The position numbers and the translations under genes were made by a program. This document shows, piece after piece, positions 16,300-27,099 of a DNA stretch of 38,237 nt (positions within the stretch are counted from its first letter, which is position 1; the number at the start of each line of letters is the position of its first letter). This DNA comes from CAZTLE01 sp964614415 (GTDB lineage: Bacteria > Bacteroidota > Bacteroidia > Flavobacteriales > Flavobacteriaceae), in the NCBI GenBank assembly GCA_964614415.1, contig CAZTLE010000009.1, positions 1-38,237 on the forward strand. Reading direction: 5' to 3'. A model generated the notes under the pieces. The model was not told the origin of the DNA. It did no database searches and worked only from the letters and a program-made list of their open reading frames with translations.

Positions 16300-19200
16300 G
16301 GTATTTTATCCAGGAGCATGTCATAAGCTTTCTGTTCTACCTGCAGGTAAAACTGTTCCTCTTCTTCTTCCAGTTTTCCACCACGCTGAATGAATGTAGT
16401 TCGCAAGCTATCTATGGATGTATTGGATAATCCCGGCCACTGTTGGGTCACCGCGGTCAAAAGACTGTCAACGGTTTCTTTATCAGTTTCCGAAAGGGCT
16501 ATATCCCGTTCTACCGGCAGTCCCAGAGGCAGTCCGCAAAGAAGTTTCGGCATTATCAATTCATGTTCCTCACCCTGATCGCTTCCTGTGGCAGCATAAT
16601 ACAGCAACTGAAGTGCTTTTTGTCGATCTTCGTCTTTCTTGAATACATTCTGATCGAACACTCCACACTTAGTGAACAACATACCCAAATAGGGCGCAAG
16701 AATAATCAGTCCGGCATGTGATACGAAAATAGGATCTGTAAATTCATGCGGAATCTCTTCGCCCAGTTTGCGATACGATTTTTCCTCCGGCTCCTCTTTT
16801 TTATGCTCCCCGACTGCCCTGGTATCTCGTTTTTCGATTTGTTTTAATTCTGAAATGAGTAATTCATCCAAATTAGGTACTCCCGAACTTATCACATTTT
16901 CTACTGCCGTTCCCGTTTGCCTGGTTTCCAGATATTTTGTGACTACCTGAATTCCTTTCCGGGTTCCCAGTTCTTTCAAAATCACATGTAGCAATAACCT
17001 ACTCCAGTCCTCTCTATGCCATGAGCTCAGTCCTCCGGACGCCATTCGAAGCAATACCAACGCCGTGAAACCGGACCATATCGCATTATACTGTGTGCGG
17101 GTGAGATATTTTTTCAGCGCTTGTAGGACGGCAACCGACTCAAAATAGTATTCGCTTTGGGGTTTTTGAAGCGCGGTGTGTATCAATGTAGCTTGCTGTT
17201 TCGGTGTGAACCGTTCTGTTATGTCCTTCCTGAATTGCGATTCTGAAAGATATAGCACGAAACTCTCACGTTCCTGTTTTACGGCCGATATCAGTTGTTT
17301 TACCAGCTCTTTTCCCGAAACCGAATCTTTTCCAGAAACGGACTCTGATACTGATATCTTTGATCCCCCCACCCTGCTCAAGAACTCAAGAATCGTATAT
17401 CCATGGGTGGGTTTGTTCTCACCAGACAGTTTGGCGACTTCCTCATGTCCGCTTTCTGCCAGTAGTTCACTGACACTCAGACCTGAAATTTTATTTTCAT
17501 AATTTGAAATCAACCGAATAAATTCCCTTCGCATGCTTCGATGCTCAAGTATCTTAACACTTGTGAGCCAACTCACAAGGAATTCCATAAGCTCTTTAGC
17601 AGTTATCTCACCTGAGCCGGTTTTCATTTTTTGAAATATCCAGGCTCTAAACCGTTCTTGTGCCTCATGCGATACAAGTTGAAGAGGTATCAGTGCCGAG
17701 TCCATCCATTGATCGAGAGAAGTAAGCAAGGCCGTCGTAGAATTCCCGGGAGACCCGTCCACCGCCTTCCAAACTTCATACAAGTTACCGGGCTGTGCGC
17801 GTTTATAGAGAACCTCGGTCGCTGTTTTTGATCTCAGCAGCTGCAGTAATTGTGTTCTCCGAGCCGGTTGTTTCCAGAACGATTCAAATTGTGTATTGAA
17901 TGTCTCCCACGAATAGGCCGGCACCCACCAGGGTAAAATACCTGTCCGCAGAGCATACTTAACCCATTCCCATTGCATTGAAGCTACTTCAGAAGAAGAA
18001 TCCGCAATAAATTCTGCAGTGACGGGAAGGGCAGCTATTTCTTCATCGGTAAGATATCTCGGTTCCGAGTTCAGTAGTTCCAGCATCGCAATGAGTCGCT
18101 CCGATTCTTTTTGTTTCTGCAAGAATCTGGTGACCGACTTGAATGCAATATCCCTGGGAATACCGGTTTTTTTTATCCATTTTCCGATAATGGTTTCAAT
18201 AAGCTCCGGCCAGAAGGACTCCGGCTGCGACTTCGAAAGTGTGATTAATTCCTCGGAAAAATGACTCAACAACTGCTCGCCCTTGTTGTGATAGAAGCGC
18301 ATAAGGAAAACGGCAATGGGGTTTCGAAAGCCCGAACGCAACCGATTTCCCGACTCATTCAGCAAACTGAACAAAGCGTCTTCCATGTTCTCAAAACGTA
18401 CCAATAAGGACCGCAGGAGTGCATAGATCACCGATTTTTCGCTGCTGTCGTCAAAGTCACCACTGCCAACGATCACGGTGGCGGTAATCTCCTTCAATCG
18501 CTTTTGCAGGGCCTTTAATGACGTGGAAGTAGGCTTGCTACTGTCCAGCAAGGCCGAAATGAATTCAGATTGCAGTTGAATCCAGGGCAAGACCGCAATG
18601 CGTATCATTTGCTTTAGAATGAATTCATCGCACACTTCCAATAATCGTTTCCTTTTGTACGAAACGCCGAGCCAGTCGGACAATCGTCGCTTTACCAAAT
18701 CGCTTTCAGAACCCAACACTTCCAAAATCCCCTTCCTGAAAATGTCCCGGGTGTCAAATCTGAAATCAGATCTGAAGCTTCCGTGCTGCACATAGTAGTC
18801 CAGGGCGTTGAGGATTTCTTCCTGTCTGGCACGTCGTTCTCTTTCCGAAAGGTCACCGGGACGCAGTCGTACGTCGCCCTCATCGGCGTCCAACTCGACC
18901 AGGATACGTTCAAAATCTCCCTGCACTTTGAAACCGGCCTTCGGATACACATGATGCACCATTTGCCGCAACAGTACCGTGTAGGCCAAATTGTATTTTC
19001 TCGCAATTCGCTCCAATAAATATTTTAAGAACGACTTCTTATCAGAATAACTTTTGGTCCCTACAAAAAGATAGGCCAGGATAATCTCCCACAACGCACT
19101 ACGGAAATCACTATCCCCTACCGGTAGTACCGCTTCCCTGTGCTGATATTCGCGAAGTTTGTTCTTATGTGAGACGATATGCGCTCCTTCGTTCTTGGAA

Positions 19201-19748
19201 ACGCGCATCACCACACGGTCCAGATGCTCATCTTTAAACTGCCAAATGAGCCGCTTTCGCACCGTTTGTTGTTTTCCCAGATGATTGAGAAGTTTTACAA
19301 TTTCCTCATCCTCTTCATCCAATAACTGTGAGAGCAGACTTTCCGGACGTAGTGAGGACTCGGCATACCAGGGCAGGTAACCACGCAACAGGAAATGTTC
19401 AAGTTGTTCCAGACGCCGCATGGTACGAAGGGCTGTGGCCTGACCGGATTCGATCGTTGCAAGCTCAAAGTTCTCCGAAAGAAAACGGGTAAGTTCCTCT
19501 TCGATGCGATAGACAATTTCTTCCTCGTAATTTGATTTCGAAACCACCCCGAGATCCAATGCGACCGTATCGAACCGGTACAACAGATCGGTGGTGTCAA
19601 ACTTATTCATAATGTCCTCCATAAGGGACTGAATCCGGCTATACTGCAAGGTTGAAATGGATGCCTGCACCTTTTGCGCCTCCGATTCTTCGGTTAGTCC
19701 TATCTGATACTGCTGGGCTTTTATGATATGTCGTCCCCGTTTGCTCAT
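16233..19748 (-). CDS. Contractile injection system tape measure protein
   Basis: A 1171-residue protein (Afp14/Pvc14 position). The N-terminal 90 residues match the conserved opening of this family (HIIKAQQ, then an RIQSLMEDI helix and VALDLG). The middle is long, helical and poorly conserved. The C-terminal part (about 985-1171) is the conserved block, with VSHAGLIILAPYLGMLF, LLYYAATG and PKLLCGLPLG. Tape measure proteins set tube length during assembly and occupy the lumen. The ATG overlaps the stop of the preceding gene by 4 bases (ATGA). Confidence 0.92.
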   Translation of the reverse strand: MSKRGRHIIKAQQYQIGLTEESEAQKVQASISTLQYSRIQSLMEDIMNKFDTTDLLYRFDTVALDLGVVSKSNYEEEIVYRIEEELTRFLSENFELATIESGQATALRTMRRLEQLEHFLLRGYLPWYAESSLRPESLLSQLLDEEDEEIVKLLNHLGKQQTVRKRLIWQFKDEHLDRVVMRVSKNEGAHIVSHKNKLREYQHREAVLPVGDSDFRSALWEIILAYLFVGTKSYSDKKSFLKYLLERIARKYNLAYTVLLRQMVHHVYPKAGFKVQGDFERILVELDADEGDVRLRPGDLSERERRARQEEILNALDYYVQHGSFRSDFRFDTRDIFRKGILEVLGSESDLVKRRLSDWLGVSYKRKRLLEVCDEFILKQMIRIAVLPWIQLQSEFISALLDSSKPTSTSLKALQKRLKEITATVIVGSGDFDDSSEKSVIYALLRSLLVRFENMEDALFSLLNESGNRLRSGFRNPIAVFLMRFYHNKGEQLLSHFSEELITLSKSQPESFWPELIETIIGKWIKKTGIPRDIAFKSVTRFLQKQKESERLIAMLELLNSEPRYLTDEEIAALPVTAEFIADSSSEVASMQWEWVKYALRTGILPWWVPAYSWETFNTQFESFWKQPARRTQLLQLLRSKTATEVLYKRAQPGNLYEVWKAVDGSPGNSTTALLTSLDQWMDSALIPLQLVSHEAQERFRAWIFQKMKTGSGEITAKELMEFLVSWLTSVKILEHRSMRREFIRLISNYENKISGLSVSELLAESGHEEVAKLSGENKPTHGYTILEFLSRVGGSKISVSESVSGKDSVSGKELVKQLISAVKQERESFVLYLSESQFRKDITERFTPKQQATLIHTALQKPQSEYYFESVAVLQALKKYLTRTQYNAIWSGFTALVLLRMASGGLSSWHREDWSRLLLHVILKELGTRKGIQVVTKYLETRQTGTAVENVISSGVPNLDELLISELKQIEKRDTRAVGEHKKEEPEEKSYRKLGEEIPHEFTDPIFVSHAGLIILAPYLGMLFTKCGVFDQNVFKKDEDRQKALQLLYYAATGSDQGEEHELIMPKLLCGLPLGLPVERDIALSETDKETVDSLLTAVTQQWPGLSNTSIDSLRTTFIQRGGKLEEEEEQFYLQVEQKAYDMLLDKIPWNISKIKLSWMPKIITVTWRS

Positions 19749-22666
19749 TGATCTACATTGTTTAGGTGCCCTTTCAGATTTTGAATTACATCGTAGGAAG
19801 CCCTGATCCGGGCCGTTTCCGATCCTTCCGAAGACATGGTCCGCAACCAGTTGAAATATACCTTTTCAAAGGACGTCATCCCTTCCAGGTCCAGCCAAAA
19901 TGTACCAAAGACAATATGTGCCGGGGAATTTTCGTATACGGTGTTATTGAATTGTGTTCTGAAATTCTCATTCTGAAACCGTACCGGCCAGGATGGAAGT
20001 ATAAAACTCATCTTGAACGAAAAGAACGACTCTTCTTCCCGCTCGTCTTCAAAGTAGGCATAGTACGTAATATTCTCATCTATGTCTCCAGCAGAGAACT
20101 TCTTTATTTCTTCGAGCAGAAGGCGCATTTCGCTTTCGGCTGTCTGTTTGTCGCGATACTCTTGTTGGGTAATGGCCAATGGCAACGCATTATAGTCGAG
20201 GATCTGGATCTCATAGTTGTTGCGTATGCTCACAACCTGTAGTTGAATACGTTCTGTGTCCAGGCCTTCTGCGGTGAGATTTTCACTCAAAAGGGTCGCA
20301 TTTTCATTCCTTTTTACCGTGGGATAACGTCCGAACTGCTGAAATTCGAGGGTTCGTGTTTCACTCACGGGCAATGTGAATGTATACCCATAGTGTTCTC
20401 CTGAGAATGGTGGGGCAAGCAGCAGGTGTTCCAACAAGAACATTCCTTCACTCTTTTTGTTCAGCCTGATGAAAAAGTTCACGGCATAATCAATAGCTAC
20501 GCGTGCCTGCGCTACCGAATCGGTAAGATGGACCACGGTGGGATTTTCGTCTTCGGGAGCAAAGAGCAGATACGAGGTGTTATTTCGTTTGCTATCCGTG
20601 CTCCTTATTTCATAGTTATCCGAGATTACTCCTTCCCGAAGGACATCTTCTAAAATGGCACCGGAATAACCGGCAAAGTAATAGGCATCCCTTAGATTCT
20701 CGACCACCTCGTCTATAATAACAATGTCGTCAACAGAAATAACGTCGATTTCATCCCGGGTATATACCACCTCCAGTTTTTCGGTTATCTCTTCCATATT
20801 GTCTCCCCGACGATAGATCCGTATTCCCGCATCAGCAACTACCTGTGAAAGAGATCTGATGGAATAGTCATTTATTCCCATTAGAATCCCCACCTTTTGC
20901 ACCAATCCCGGTAATGAATCCATATCGCTTCCGGTCACTGTTCCATCCGCATCTACATTCAAGCTCTCTCCGTGATCATACCCCCGCATGCGATTGTAGC
21001 TCAGGGTGTCATAACTGGAAATCATTTTTCGCTTCGCGCGGAGTAAGGCTTTATCGAACGAACGCCCTGTAAGTCGCTTCCCGTAACTGGAACTGTTGAT
21101 CTTACGAAGTGCATACGTTGGGAATTGTTCTGCAAATCGGGCCAGAAGGTTGTTTGACACCTGATTAAGTCGTTCAAGAGAAGCATCGTCGTACCGATGC
21201 ATCAAGTTCTCAAGAGTTCTGCTCCATTGCTCCAGGGCCTCTGTTTCCGTTTGATCTTCATTCTGTACAAGATGAACCAGGTCTTTCATGTCCTCCAACT
21301 CCTGTGTGAAGTAGGACCACATTTTATCTGTGTTAACATCATACAGTGCAAAAATGTTGGTAAGTTGTGACAGGAAATTGGCAAGTACCTGATCGAAAGG
21401 CAACAGATAACCTTTCAACTGATTAAGTTGTCCCAGCCTCTTTTTATCGGCAGTTGAAGGCAGACCGTATTCACCCAGTCCGTAAATTGTTGGGAATTGT
21501 TCTCTGATTGAATAATAATCCCTTGCAGCGCGATCGGTTCCCTGCGGAATGGGAATAGTATTAACCTGGCTGGAAACCGCTTTAAAACTTCCCAGGTTCA
21601 TGGATTCCACATAAGACAATTGGCGCTGAAGCTCCTTGATATCGGGAGTAAAGGTTACTCCGTTGTTCATGTACTGCAGGTCTTTGCCTGAAGATGGCAG
21701 TACGATGAATGGAGCAAAGTTTTCGGGGATTTCAAGGACATCTCCTTCTACCCTAATAATTTCAGTCTGATCTCCATCCTGTTTTTCATAACTCAATTCA
21801 AAGGAGTTGACGCTCACGATCCCGTCAATCTGAGATATGATCCGGGTAAGGTCCGAAATCAACACCCTGGACTTTCGATCACGAAGTTCGTCGTCGGGAA
21901 TGAACCCGTTTTCCGGTTTGGGACCTTCGTAAATATCGTCTATGCGATCTCCGTTCTCCTTAAGTTGCCAGAGCGAGAACACACGTACCTCATGTGAAAT
22001 ATAATCGTTCAATTCAAAGAACGCCTTCGCCAGTATTTCCTCTCCATTGAGAAAGTCACTGAGCGTGAGCATTAGCTTCATATGCAGTCTCCAGGGTTCA
22101 TAAACGGTAATGGATCCAATGTCTTCGCAAAGATTGCGGTGTGCATTATAGATCGCTTTTATCTTATCTTTTACCTCTTTTTGATCCTTTTCCAGGGTAT
22201 CACTATTGCTACTGTACCTGGATAATTCTACGTAAATCTGGTATAACCCTTTGACGCTGTTGAGATTTTGATCCCCTGAACCAGGTGCTTCCTGGAAACG
22301 GATCCAGACATTCTTGACATTCTCAATACGATCAATGAATAGCTTTCTGTAGTCGTCTACGGTAACCGGATTGGTCGTGTAAATCTCCGCTGCCTCAAAG
22401 AAGGCATTATCCCCCGATTCCAGATCGGCTCCCTTGGATTCCCGCAGGAGATCTTCTATGGGAAGATTTGCTTTGTACGTAAGATTGGTAAAGGTGTAGG
22501 CCAGGTTCTCCAAAATGGTAACCCCCGGATCGTGCTCGTTGTAATCGGTCCAATGAGCACTGGCCAGTTCCTGCAATAACTCGATACCCTGCAAATACAA
22601 CGCATCGTATTCTGCAGAATTCTTATCGCGTTTGCTGATATATCCTTTATGCAGTTCCGGAATCAT
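19745..22666 (-). CDS. Baseplate protein, Afp12/Pvc12-like
   Basis: A 973-residue protein. The N-terminus contains HWTDYNEHDPGVTILENLAY, a hallmark of baseplate wedge (gp6/gp7-related) proteins in contractile systems. A long mixed region with many short insertions follows. The position directly upstream of the tape measure and downstream of a fibre gene matches Afp12/Pvc12. With the baseplate J protein it would form the wedges around the spike. It overlaps both neighbours (20 bases with the fibre gene, 4 with the tape measure). Confidence 0.85.
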   Translation of the reverse strand: MIPELHKGYISKRDKNSAEYDALYLQGIELLQELASAHWTDYNEHDPGVTILENLAYTFTNLTYKANLPIEDLLRESKGADLESGDNAFFEAAEIYTTNPVTVDDYRKLFIDRIENVKNVWIRFQEAPGSGDQNLNSVKGLYQIYVELSRYSSNSDTLEKDQKEVKDKIKAIYNAHRNLCEDIGSITVYEPWRLHMKLMLTLSDFLNGEEILAKAFFELNDYISHEVRVFSLWQLKENGDRIDDIYEGPKPENGFIPDDELRDRKSRVLISDLTRIISQIDGIVSVNSFELSYEKQDGDQTEIIRVEGDVLEIPENFAPFIVLPSSGKDLQYMNNGVTFTPDIKELQRQLSYVESMNLGSFKAVSSQVNTIPIPQGTDRAARDYYSIREQFPTIYGLGEYGLPSTADKKRLGQLNQLKGYLLPFDQVLANFLSQLTNIFALYDVNTDKMWSYFTQELEDMKDLVHLVQNEDQTETEALEQWSRTLENLMHRYDDASLERLNQVSNNLLARFAEQFPTYALRKINSSSYGKRLTGRSFDKALLRAKRKMISSYDTLSYNRMRGYDHGESLNVDADGTVTGSDMDSLPGLVQKVGILMGINDYSIRSLSQVVADAGIRIYRRGDNMEEITEKLEVVYTRDEIDVISVDDIVIIDEVVENLRDAYYFAGYSGAILEDVLREGVISDNYEIRSTDSKRNNTSYLLFAPEDENPTVVHLTDSVAQARVAIDYAVNFFIRLNKKSEGMFLLEHLLLAPPFSGEHYGYTFTLPVSETRTLEFQQFGRYPTVKRNENATLLSENLTAEGLDTERIQLQVVSIRNNYEIQILDYNALPLAITQQEYRDKQTAESEMRLLLEEIKKFSAGDIDENITYYAYFEDEREEESFFSFKMSFILPSWPVRFQNENFRTQFNNTVYENSPAHIVFGTFWLDLEGMTSFEKVYFNWLRTMSSEGSETARIRASYDVIQNLKGHLNNVDQ

Positions 22667-23432
22667 CTTCAGTTGTTGGGGGTTCCATGTGAGCAGCGAT
22701 GTCGTTGTCCCACAGTCGGGTTACACAATACTTTATTTCCAGTCCGTCTCCATAATCAGATCGGGTTCGAAGTTGCAGTGAATAGTCATAGGTACTACCG
22801 TGCCAGCGCAAAGCGAGTTTATTCCACCACCAGCCATAATGGGCCTGAGTGCATCTTATCTTACTTCTGGAACGTCCAAAAGTGCTAAGGGCCGTGGCAT
22901 GTAATAAGGCGTACTTGCCTTGTTTCTCTTTTCCAACCTGGGCCATTATTTCGAATGCCGTGCATCCGTTCAAATTCGTAATGATGTCGTGCCATTGTTT
23001 ATTGGCAGGAACAGAACCCGTCGCATAGGTTCCCATGCGTGCCGACATACCCAGGACTCCGTTTACTTCGAGACTTGTTTGGGGCGTTGTGGTCCCTATA
23101 CCGATATTACCGCCTTTTTGGAAGAAAATACGCGTCTCCGATTGCGATTCGGAGACCGGCTCGGTAATACCCAATCCCTGGGATCCCTCCAACGGCATTT
23201 CGAAACTCCATTGGGGAACATCTCCCTGAATATCATCAAAGAAACTTACTACCCGTCCACTTTCTTTACCTTCAGGAGCCAGCATCAGACCATCCTCCAG
23301 GTTCTTGGAAATGCGATCGTCCACCTTATTGACCATTGAATCGATAAGGCTTCCGAAGTTATTCGCATTTGGGCGCGTCCCGGTGTCAAAAAGGGAGCGC
23401 AAACTTTCTCTGTCAAGTGCTCTTTCGCTCAT
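22647..23432 (-). CDS. Short tail fibre / receptor-binding protein
   Basis: A 261-residue protein starting at MSERALDR, 4 bases after the baseplate J stop. The N-terminus (about 1-50) is a probable baseplate attachment helix with FGSLIDSMVNKVDDRI. The centre has GNIGIGTTTPQTSLEVNG (about 108-125), a motif typical of fibre shafts or head joints in phage and Bacteroidota surface proteins. The C-terminal 120 residues are rich in Trp, Tyr and Arg and probably form the tip. It is much shorter than Afp13/Pvc13 fibres. Target binding is inferred from position and motif. Confidence 0.75.
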   Translation of the reverse strand: MSERALDRESLRSLFDTGTRPNANNFGSLIDSMVNKVDDRISKNLEDGLMLAPEGKESGRVVSFFDDIQGDVPQWSFEMPLEGSQGLGITEPVSESQSETRIFFQKGGNIGIGTTTPQTSLEVNGVLGMSARMGTYATGSVPANKQWHDIITNLNGCTAFEIMAQVGKEKQGKYALLHATALSTFGRSRSKIRCTQAHYGWWWNKLALRWHGSTYDYSLQLRTRSDYGDGLEIKYCVTRLWDNDIAAHMEPPTTEDDSGTA

Positions 23433-23436
23433 GGTG

Positions 23437-26400
23437 CTATGATTTATCTTTAAATACCAGAATGGCGTCACGCGAACCGTCCGCGGTTCCACCCTCATCT
23501 GCCAGTACTTGTGATTCTACATCACCGGGTTCTTCTTCTCCGATGATAAAGTCCTGACCGATCTGCATATTGCCAATCTCAAACTTCAGGGCTTCCTGTG
23601 TGGAATCGTCATTCTGATAGGATTGTACATTGTGTTCTGTTACCGGTACCAAAATCGCCCATGGTACCGAGGTACGTATGACTTCGCCCTCCTTGTGCAC
23701 ATCGACTATGAAGTCGTTGTTATCACGACGAACGATATGTTCTATATTGAGTTCTTCCAGTTTCTCTACATAGGAGAGGTTGTTTACATAATTGGAAAGC
23801 ATATTGGGGATTACCCTGCCTCCAATACCTCCTATTCCTTCTTCCCGATCGGAAACCGGTGAGAGAAAATCCGAAATATCTTTGTTTAGTTTGTTGAGGT
23901 AGTACCCGCCGCGGTCCTGTGGCTTAAAGTGAACTACACAATTCACCAACAGGTATTCCACATTGGGATTGATTACCTCTACGTTTAGAAACGGACTGGA
24001 CTTCTTATCGACCAGGCTCTGAATTCTGGAAAGGGTAAGCCGATTGAAATAATACCGTTCATCATTGGTCCAGCGTTTGCTAAGCACAGCAATTTTAACG
24101 CGACCGGGCGTCGGTTTGAAATTCTCATCGAAGTTGGTGCATTTCACCACCCGAACGGTATCGAAGTTTTCCAGGATGAGGTGTTCAAAATCCCAAACAT
24201 TGACGCATCTTCCCTTGTGGCGTAACCGCTCACTGATACGCATGTACATATAATCATCGGACTCGGCGTGGTTTCCTGAAAAGGACTTCGCGGGTTGATA
24301 TACAGCTTTGATATCGGGGTACTTGCCCTCCACTTTTTGAATACTGCCTGACGGGAATTCCTTTCCTAACAGGTCTTCATCGGCATTCACGCAGGTGACC
24401 TGGGCGGCATTTAAGTATATTCCCTTGATCTTGGGATAGTTCTCAACATTACCTTTTACTGAAATCCGAATCCAAATGAGGTTACCGAACTCGGCACGGG
24501 CTTTTTCGTCGTATCGCGGTAAAACCAGCTCTACTATGCCGGATCGGATAAAACCGCTTGTACCGTCGGTAATTATACTGGTAGGCTCAAATTCGTTCCA
24601 ACGATCGTTCTTGTAGTACTCCCAGGTTGTTTGGTACGGTGTGACATACACCGAAGTACTCGATCTCAGGAAGTGGAAATACATGGAGATAGTCATTCCG
24701 GTTTCCACCGTTTTAATACCCATCTCAAGATATCCCTGTGCTGAGTAGGAAGGAAACAACCGGTATTGTTCCACGTCCTGGTTGGTAATCACCGCATGGG
24801 CACCATGGGGCTCGATATGAAAATACTCACCGAGATTACTGCTCGCCGTGACATCCATGATCTCCGTCTCTTTGAAGAGCAGGGAATCCGTAGCCGAGTA
24901 ACTTAGTCGGATTCCACTTGTTTTAGGAACCAGCGGCTTGTTAGGGTCAGGAAGTTGCGCCTTTTTCGTAGCGTTGTATCGGGCCACAGCGATCAGTTCT
25001 TCCTGGTATTCCTCGGCTCCAAAACCGTAGGGAGGATCTGTAAGTGTCAATTTCATGAACCCGCTTTTGCTCTTAATAGAGTACTTAAGCGGATCCTTGA
25101 GCTCCGTATCGGGAGTTATATCCAGTTCCTGAAACTCGCCAAACTCGAATCGCGTTTGAGGGTCAAGCACTTCAGACTGATAACCCTCCGGTGTAACACA
25201 TTCCGTAGTAGAAAACAGATTGTACTCCCGGGCTGTGCTCGCATCTACAGGCAACCAAAAGCCTGCCGATAATACGCTTAACTTCACTTTGAAGGCGTCG
25301 TTGGTTACAGAGACCGGGTAGCCAGCATAATAGGTTTCCAATCCACCGTACTCCGTAGGCAGCCCTTCCCAGTCAATATCCAGGGTAGCAGATGTCACAT
25401 CCTTTCCAAACAACTCACTGTTTCCAACCATAAGATAGGAACCAACATCCGGCAACGGACCGAATAATTCGAAAGGTTTATCCAGGGCCATCTTCCCCAC
25501 ATTGTTATAGACAGAAAGGTCTTTCATGTGTGAAACGGAGACATTAATGTCAATGCGCTCCAAATCCACCTCGCGGAAGAAAGAATAAACATGAGCCGGC
25601 GAGAAGGCATTCATTTGTATCTTGATCGAAGGCCATTTCAGGCTTTCCGCAATTTTTGTACTTGCCTGCAATACGGGATCGGTTCGCTTCAACTGCAACC
25701 CGATGATAAACTGGTTGTCGTCTTCATTGAAGTCGACCGTATACCGTTCAAATTCAACCCATCCCTTCTCCGTGGTGTACGAAATGGTAAAGCCTTGTGA
25801 AAATATCTCGTAAAACACGGTATCCAAAGACTTACCGCGATTGTCCCTGATCTCATGCAACAACTGCCAGAATGTATTGCAGGCGGAGGTCTCCTCCATC
25901 GCGAACACGATATCTATGGATCGGTCACCTTCCCGCAAAGCCAGGACTTGAGATCCGATAATGCATCCCAGATTGGCAGAGTTCTTTTCTTCCAGATTCA
26001 GGTCCTGAATACTGCTCTTGTTAGCACCAAATACATACCATTCGTCACGAGGCGTGGTTTCTTCACCTAACGTAATAAGAGGCCTCCATGCAACCGACGA
26101 CACTATGGGGTTATTGGTTCCTATTCTTAGATACGGGGATTCGTTTAAGAACAGTGTTTGCAAATACACCAATTCCATTTGATAAGCAACCATTGGGCTT
26201 TGCGTTTCGAAAAGTATGTCTTGCTTACTTCCGAATAACTTCCCTGCTGAAAGACGCATTCCTTTATCGATCAGTGTATTATCTACGGTAGGTAACAGAT
26301 CAAAATTAACGATGGCCCGTGCCTGGGTCCCCGGTTTGTTTTCCTGGTGCAACACATCCTTGTAGTAGAAGTCCAGGTGTCGCTGGGAAAGGGTATTGAT

Positions 26401-27099
26401 CTCCTTTTGAATGTGCTTGTACAACAAAGCAAAGGTTATGTACATGGCGTTGTTAGGAGCATGCGTGTTACTGGCTTCTATATTCTCTACCAGATAATCC
26501 CTGGTGAATTCCTGAATGTGCATGATCACCCGATAGAATGTGTGCATGCTTTGATCGATATCCGCAGGCTTCATCTCCTCTTCAGTAACCGCCGAAGCAC
26601 CATCGGTTGATGCATCTTCCTGCGTATCCGAATCCGGATTGATCGTCTTCCTTATGAATTGTTCCAATCCGTCTTTCTCGATCTCCAGGACCTCGGTAAG
26701 GATATTGGAAATCTTATGCGCCAGTTTATATTCCCCTAATCGAAGTGCATCATTTCTCCAGGTTTCTATGGTGTAATACCATTGCAGTAGCAACCGTGCC
26801 CTGATGACATCCTGAGTTTCAGTGGACTTGTTAGGCTCGTAGGTATTGATTCCACGTCGCAATCCCACGGTGGGTTCGTTGATAATGGAAACCATAAAGA
26901 TGATCGGGTCGACCATCATCAGGTCATCCCACTTATCAACCGCTTTGTTCTCCAGATCGAAGAAATTGATCTTTTCCATGTACGAAGTCATGTACCCCAT
27001 AATGTCCCAAAAAGAGCGATCGTCTATTCGGAAGGGACTGCTCAACAGGTTTTCATTTTTCCTGTTGCGTCTTAGGGTGCCATTTCTTCGATCAATCAT
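23437..27099 (-). CDS. Baseplate J/gp47-type protein, Afp11/Pvc11-like
   Basis: A 1220-residue protein, larger than typical phage gpJ. The C-terminal third carries the baseplate J signature: MRISERLRHKGRCVNVWDFEHLIL, then FDTVRVVKCTNFD and GRVKIAVL. A domain with NVEYLLVNCVVHFKPQDRG and YLNKLNKDISDFLSP follows. The N-terminal half is an extension of helices and beta domains usual in eCIS versions. It forms the main baseplate wedge and triggers sheath contraction. The start overlaps the gp25 gene by 8 bases. The extreme C-terminus is acidic. Confidence 0.9.
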   Translation of the reverse strand: MIDRRNGTLRRNRKNENLLSSPFRIDDRSFWDIMGYMTSYMEKINFFDLENKAVDKWDDLMMVDPIIFMVSIINEPTVGLRRGINTYEPNKSTETQDVIRARLLLQWYYTIETWRNDALRLGEYKLAHKISNILTEVLEIEKDGLEQFIRKTINPDSDTQEDASTDGASAVTEEEMKPADIDQSMHTFYRVIMHIQEFTRDYLVENIEASNTHAPNNAMYITFALLYKHIQKEINTLSQRHLDFYYKDVLHQENKPGTQARAIVNFDLLPTVDNTLIDKGMRLSAGKLFGSKQDILFETQSPMVAYQMELVYLQTLFLNESPYLRIGTNNPIVSSVAWRPLITLGEETTPRDEWYVFGANKSSIQDLNLEEKNSANLGCIIGSQVLALREGDRSIDIVFAMEETSACNTFWQLLHEIRDNRGKSLDTVFYEIFSQGFTISYTTEKGWVEFERYTVDFNEDDNQFIIGLQLKRTDPVLQASTKIAESLKWPSIKIQMNAFSPAHVYSFFREVDLERIDINVSVSHMKDLSVYNNVGKMALDKPFELFGPLPDVGSYLMVGNSELFGKDVTSATLDIDWEGLPTEYGGLETYYAGYPVSVTNDAFKVKLSVLSAGFWLPVDASTAREYNLFSTTECVTPEGYQSEVLDPQTRFEFGEFQELDITPDTELKDPLKYSIKSKSGFMKLTLTDPPYGFGAEEYQEELIAVARYNATKKAQLPDPNKPLVPKTSGIRLSYSATDSLLFKETEIMDVTASSNLGEYFHIEPHGAHAVITNQDVEQYRLFPSYSAQGYLEMGIKTVETGMTISMYFHFLRSSTSVYVTPYQTTWEYYKNDRWNEFEPTSIITDGTSGFIRSGIVELVLPRYDEKARAEFGNLIWIRISVKGNVENYPKIKGIYLNAAQVTCVNADEDLLGKEFPSGSIQKVEGKYPDIKAVYQPAKSFSGNHAESDDYMYMRISERLRHKGRCVNVWDFEHLILENFDTVRVVKCTNFDENFKPTPGRVKIAVLSKRWTNDERYYFNRLTLSRIQSLVDKKSSPFLNVEVINPNVEYLLVNCVVHFKPQDRGGYYLNKLNKDISDFLSPVSDREEGIGGIGGRVIPNMLSNYVNNLSYVEKLEELNIEHIVRRDNNDFIVDVHKEGEVIRTSVPWAILVPVTEHNVQSYQNDDSTQEALKFEIGNMQIGQDFIIGEEEPGDVESQVLADEGGTADGSRDAILVFKDKS

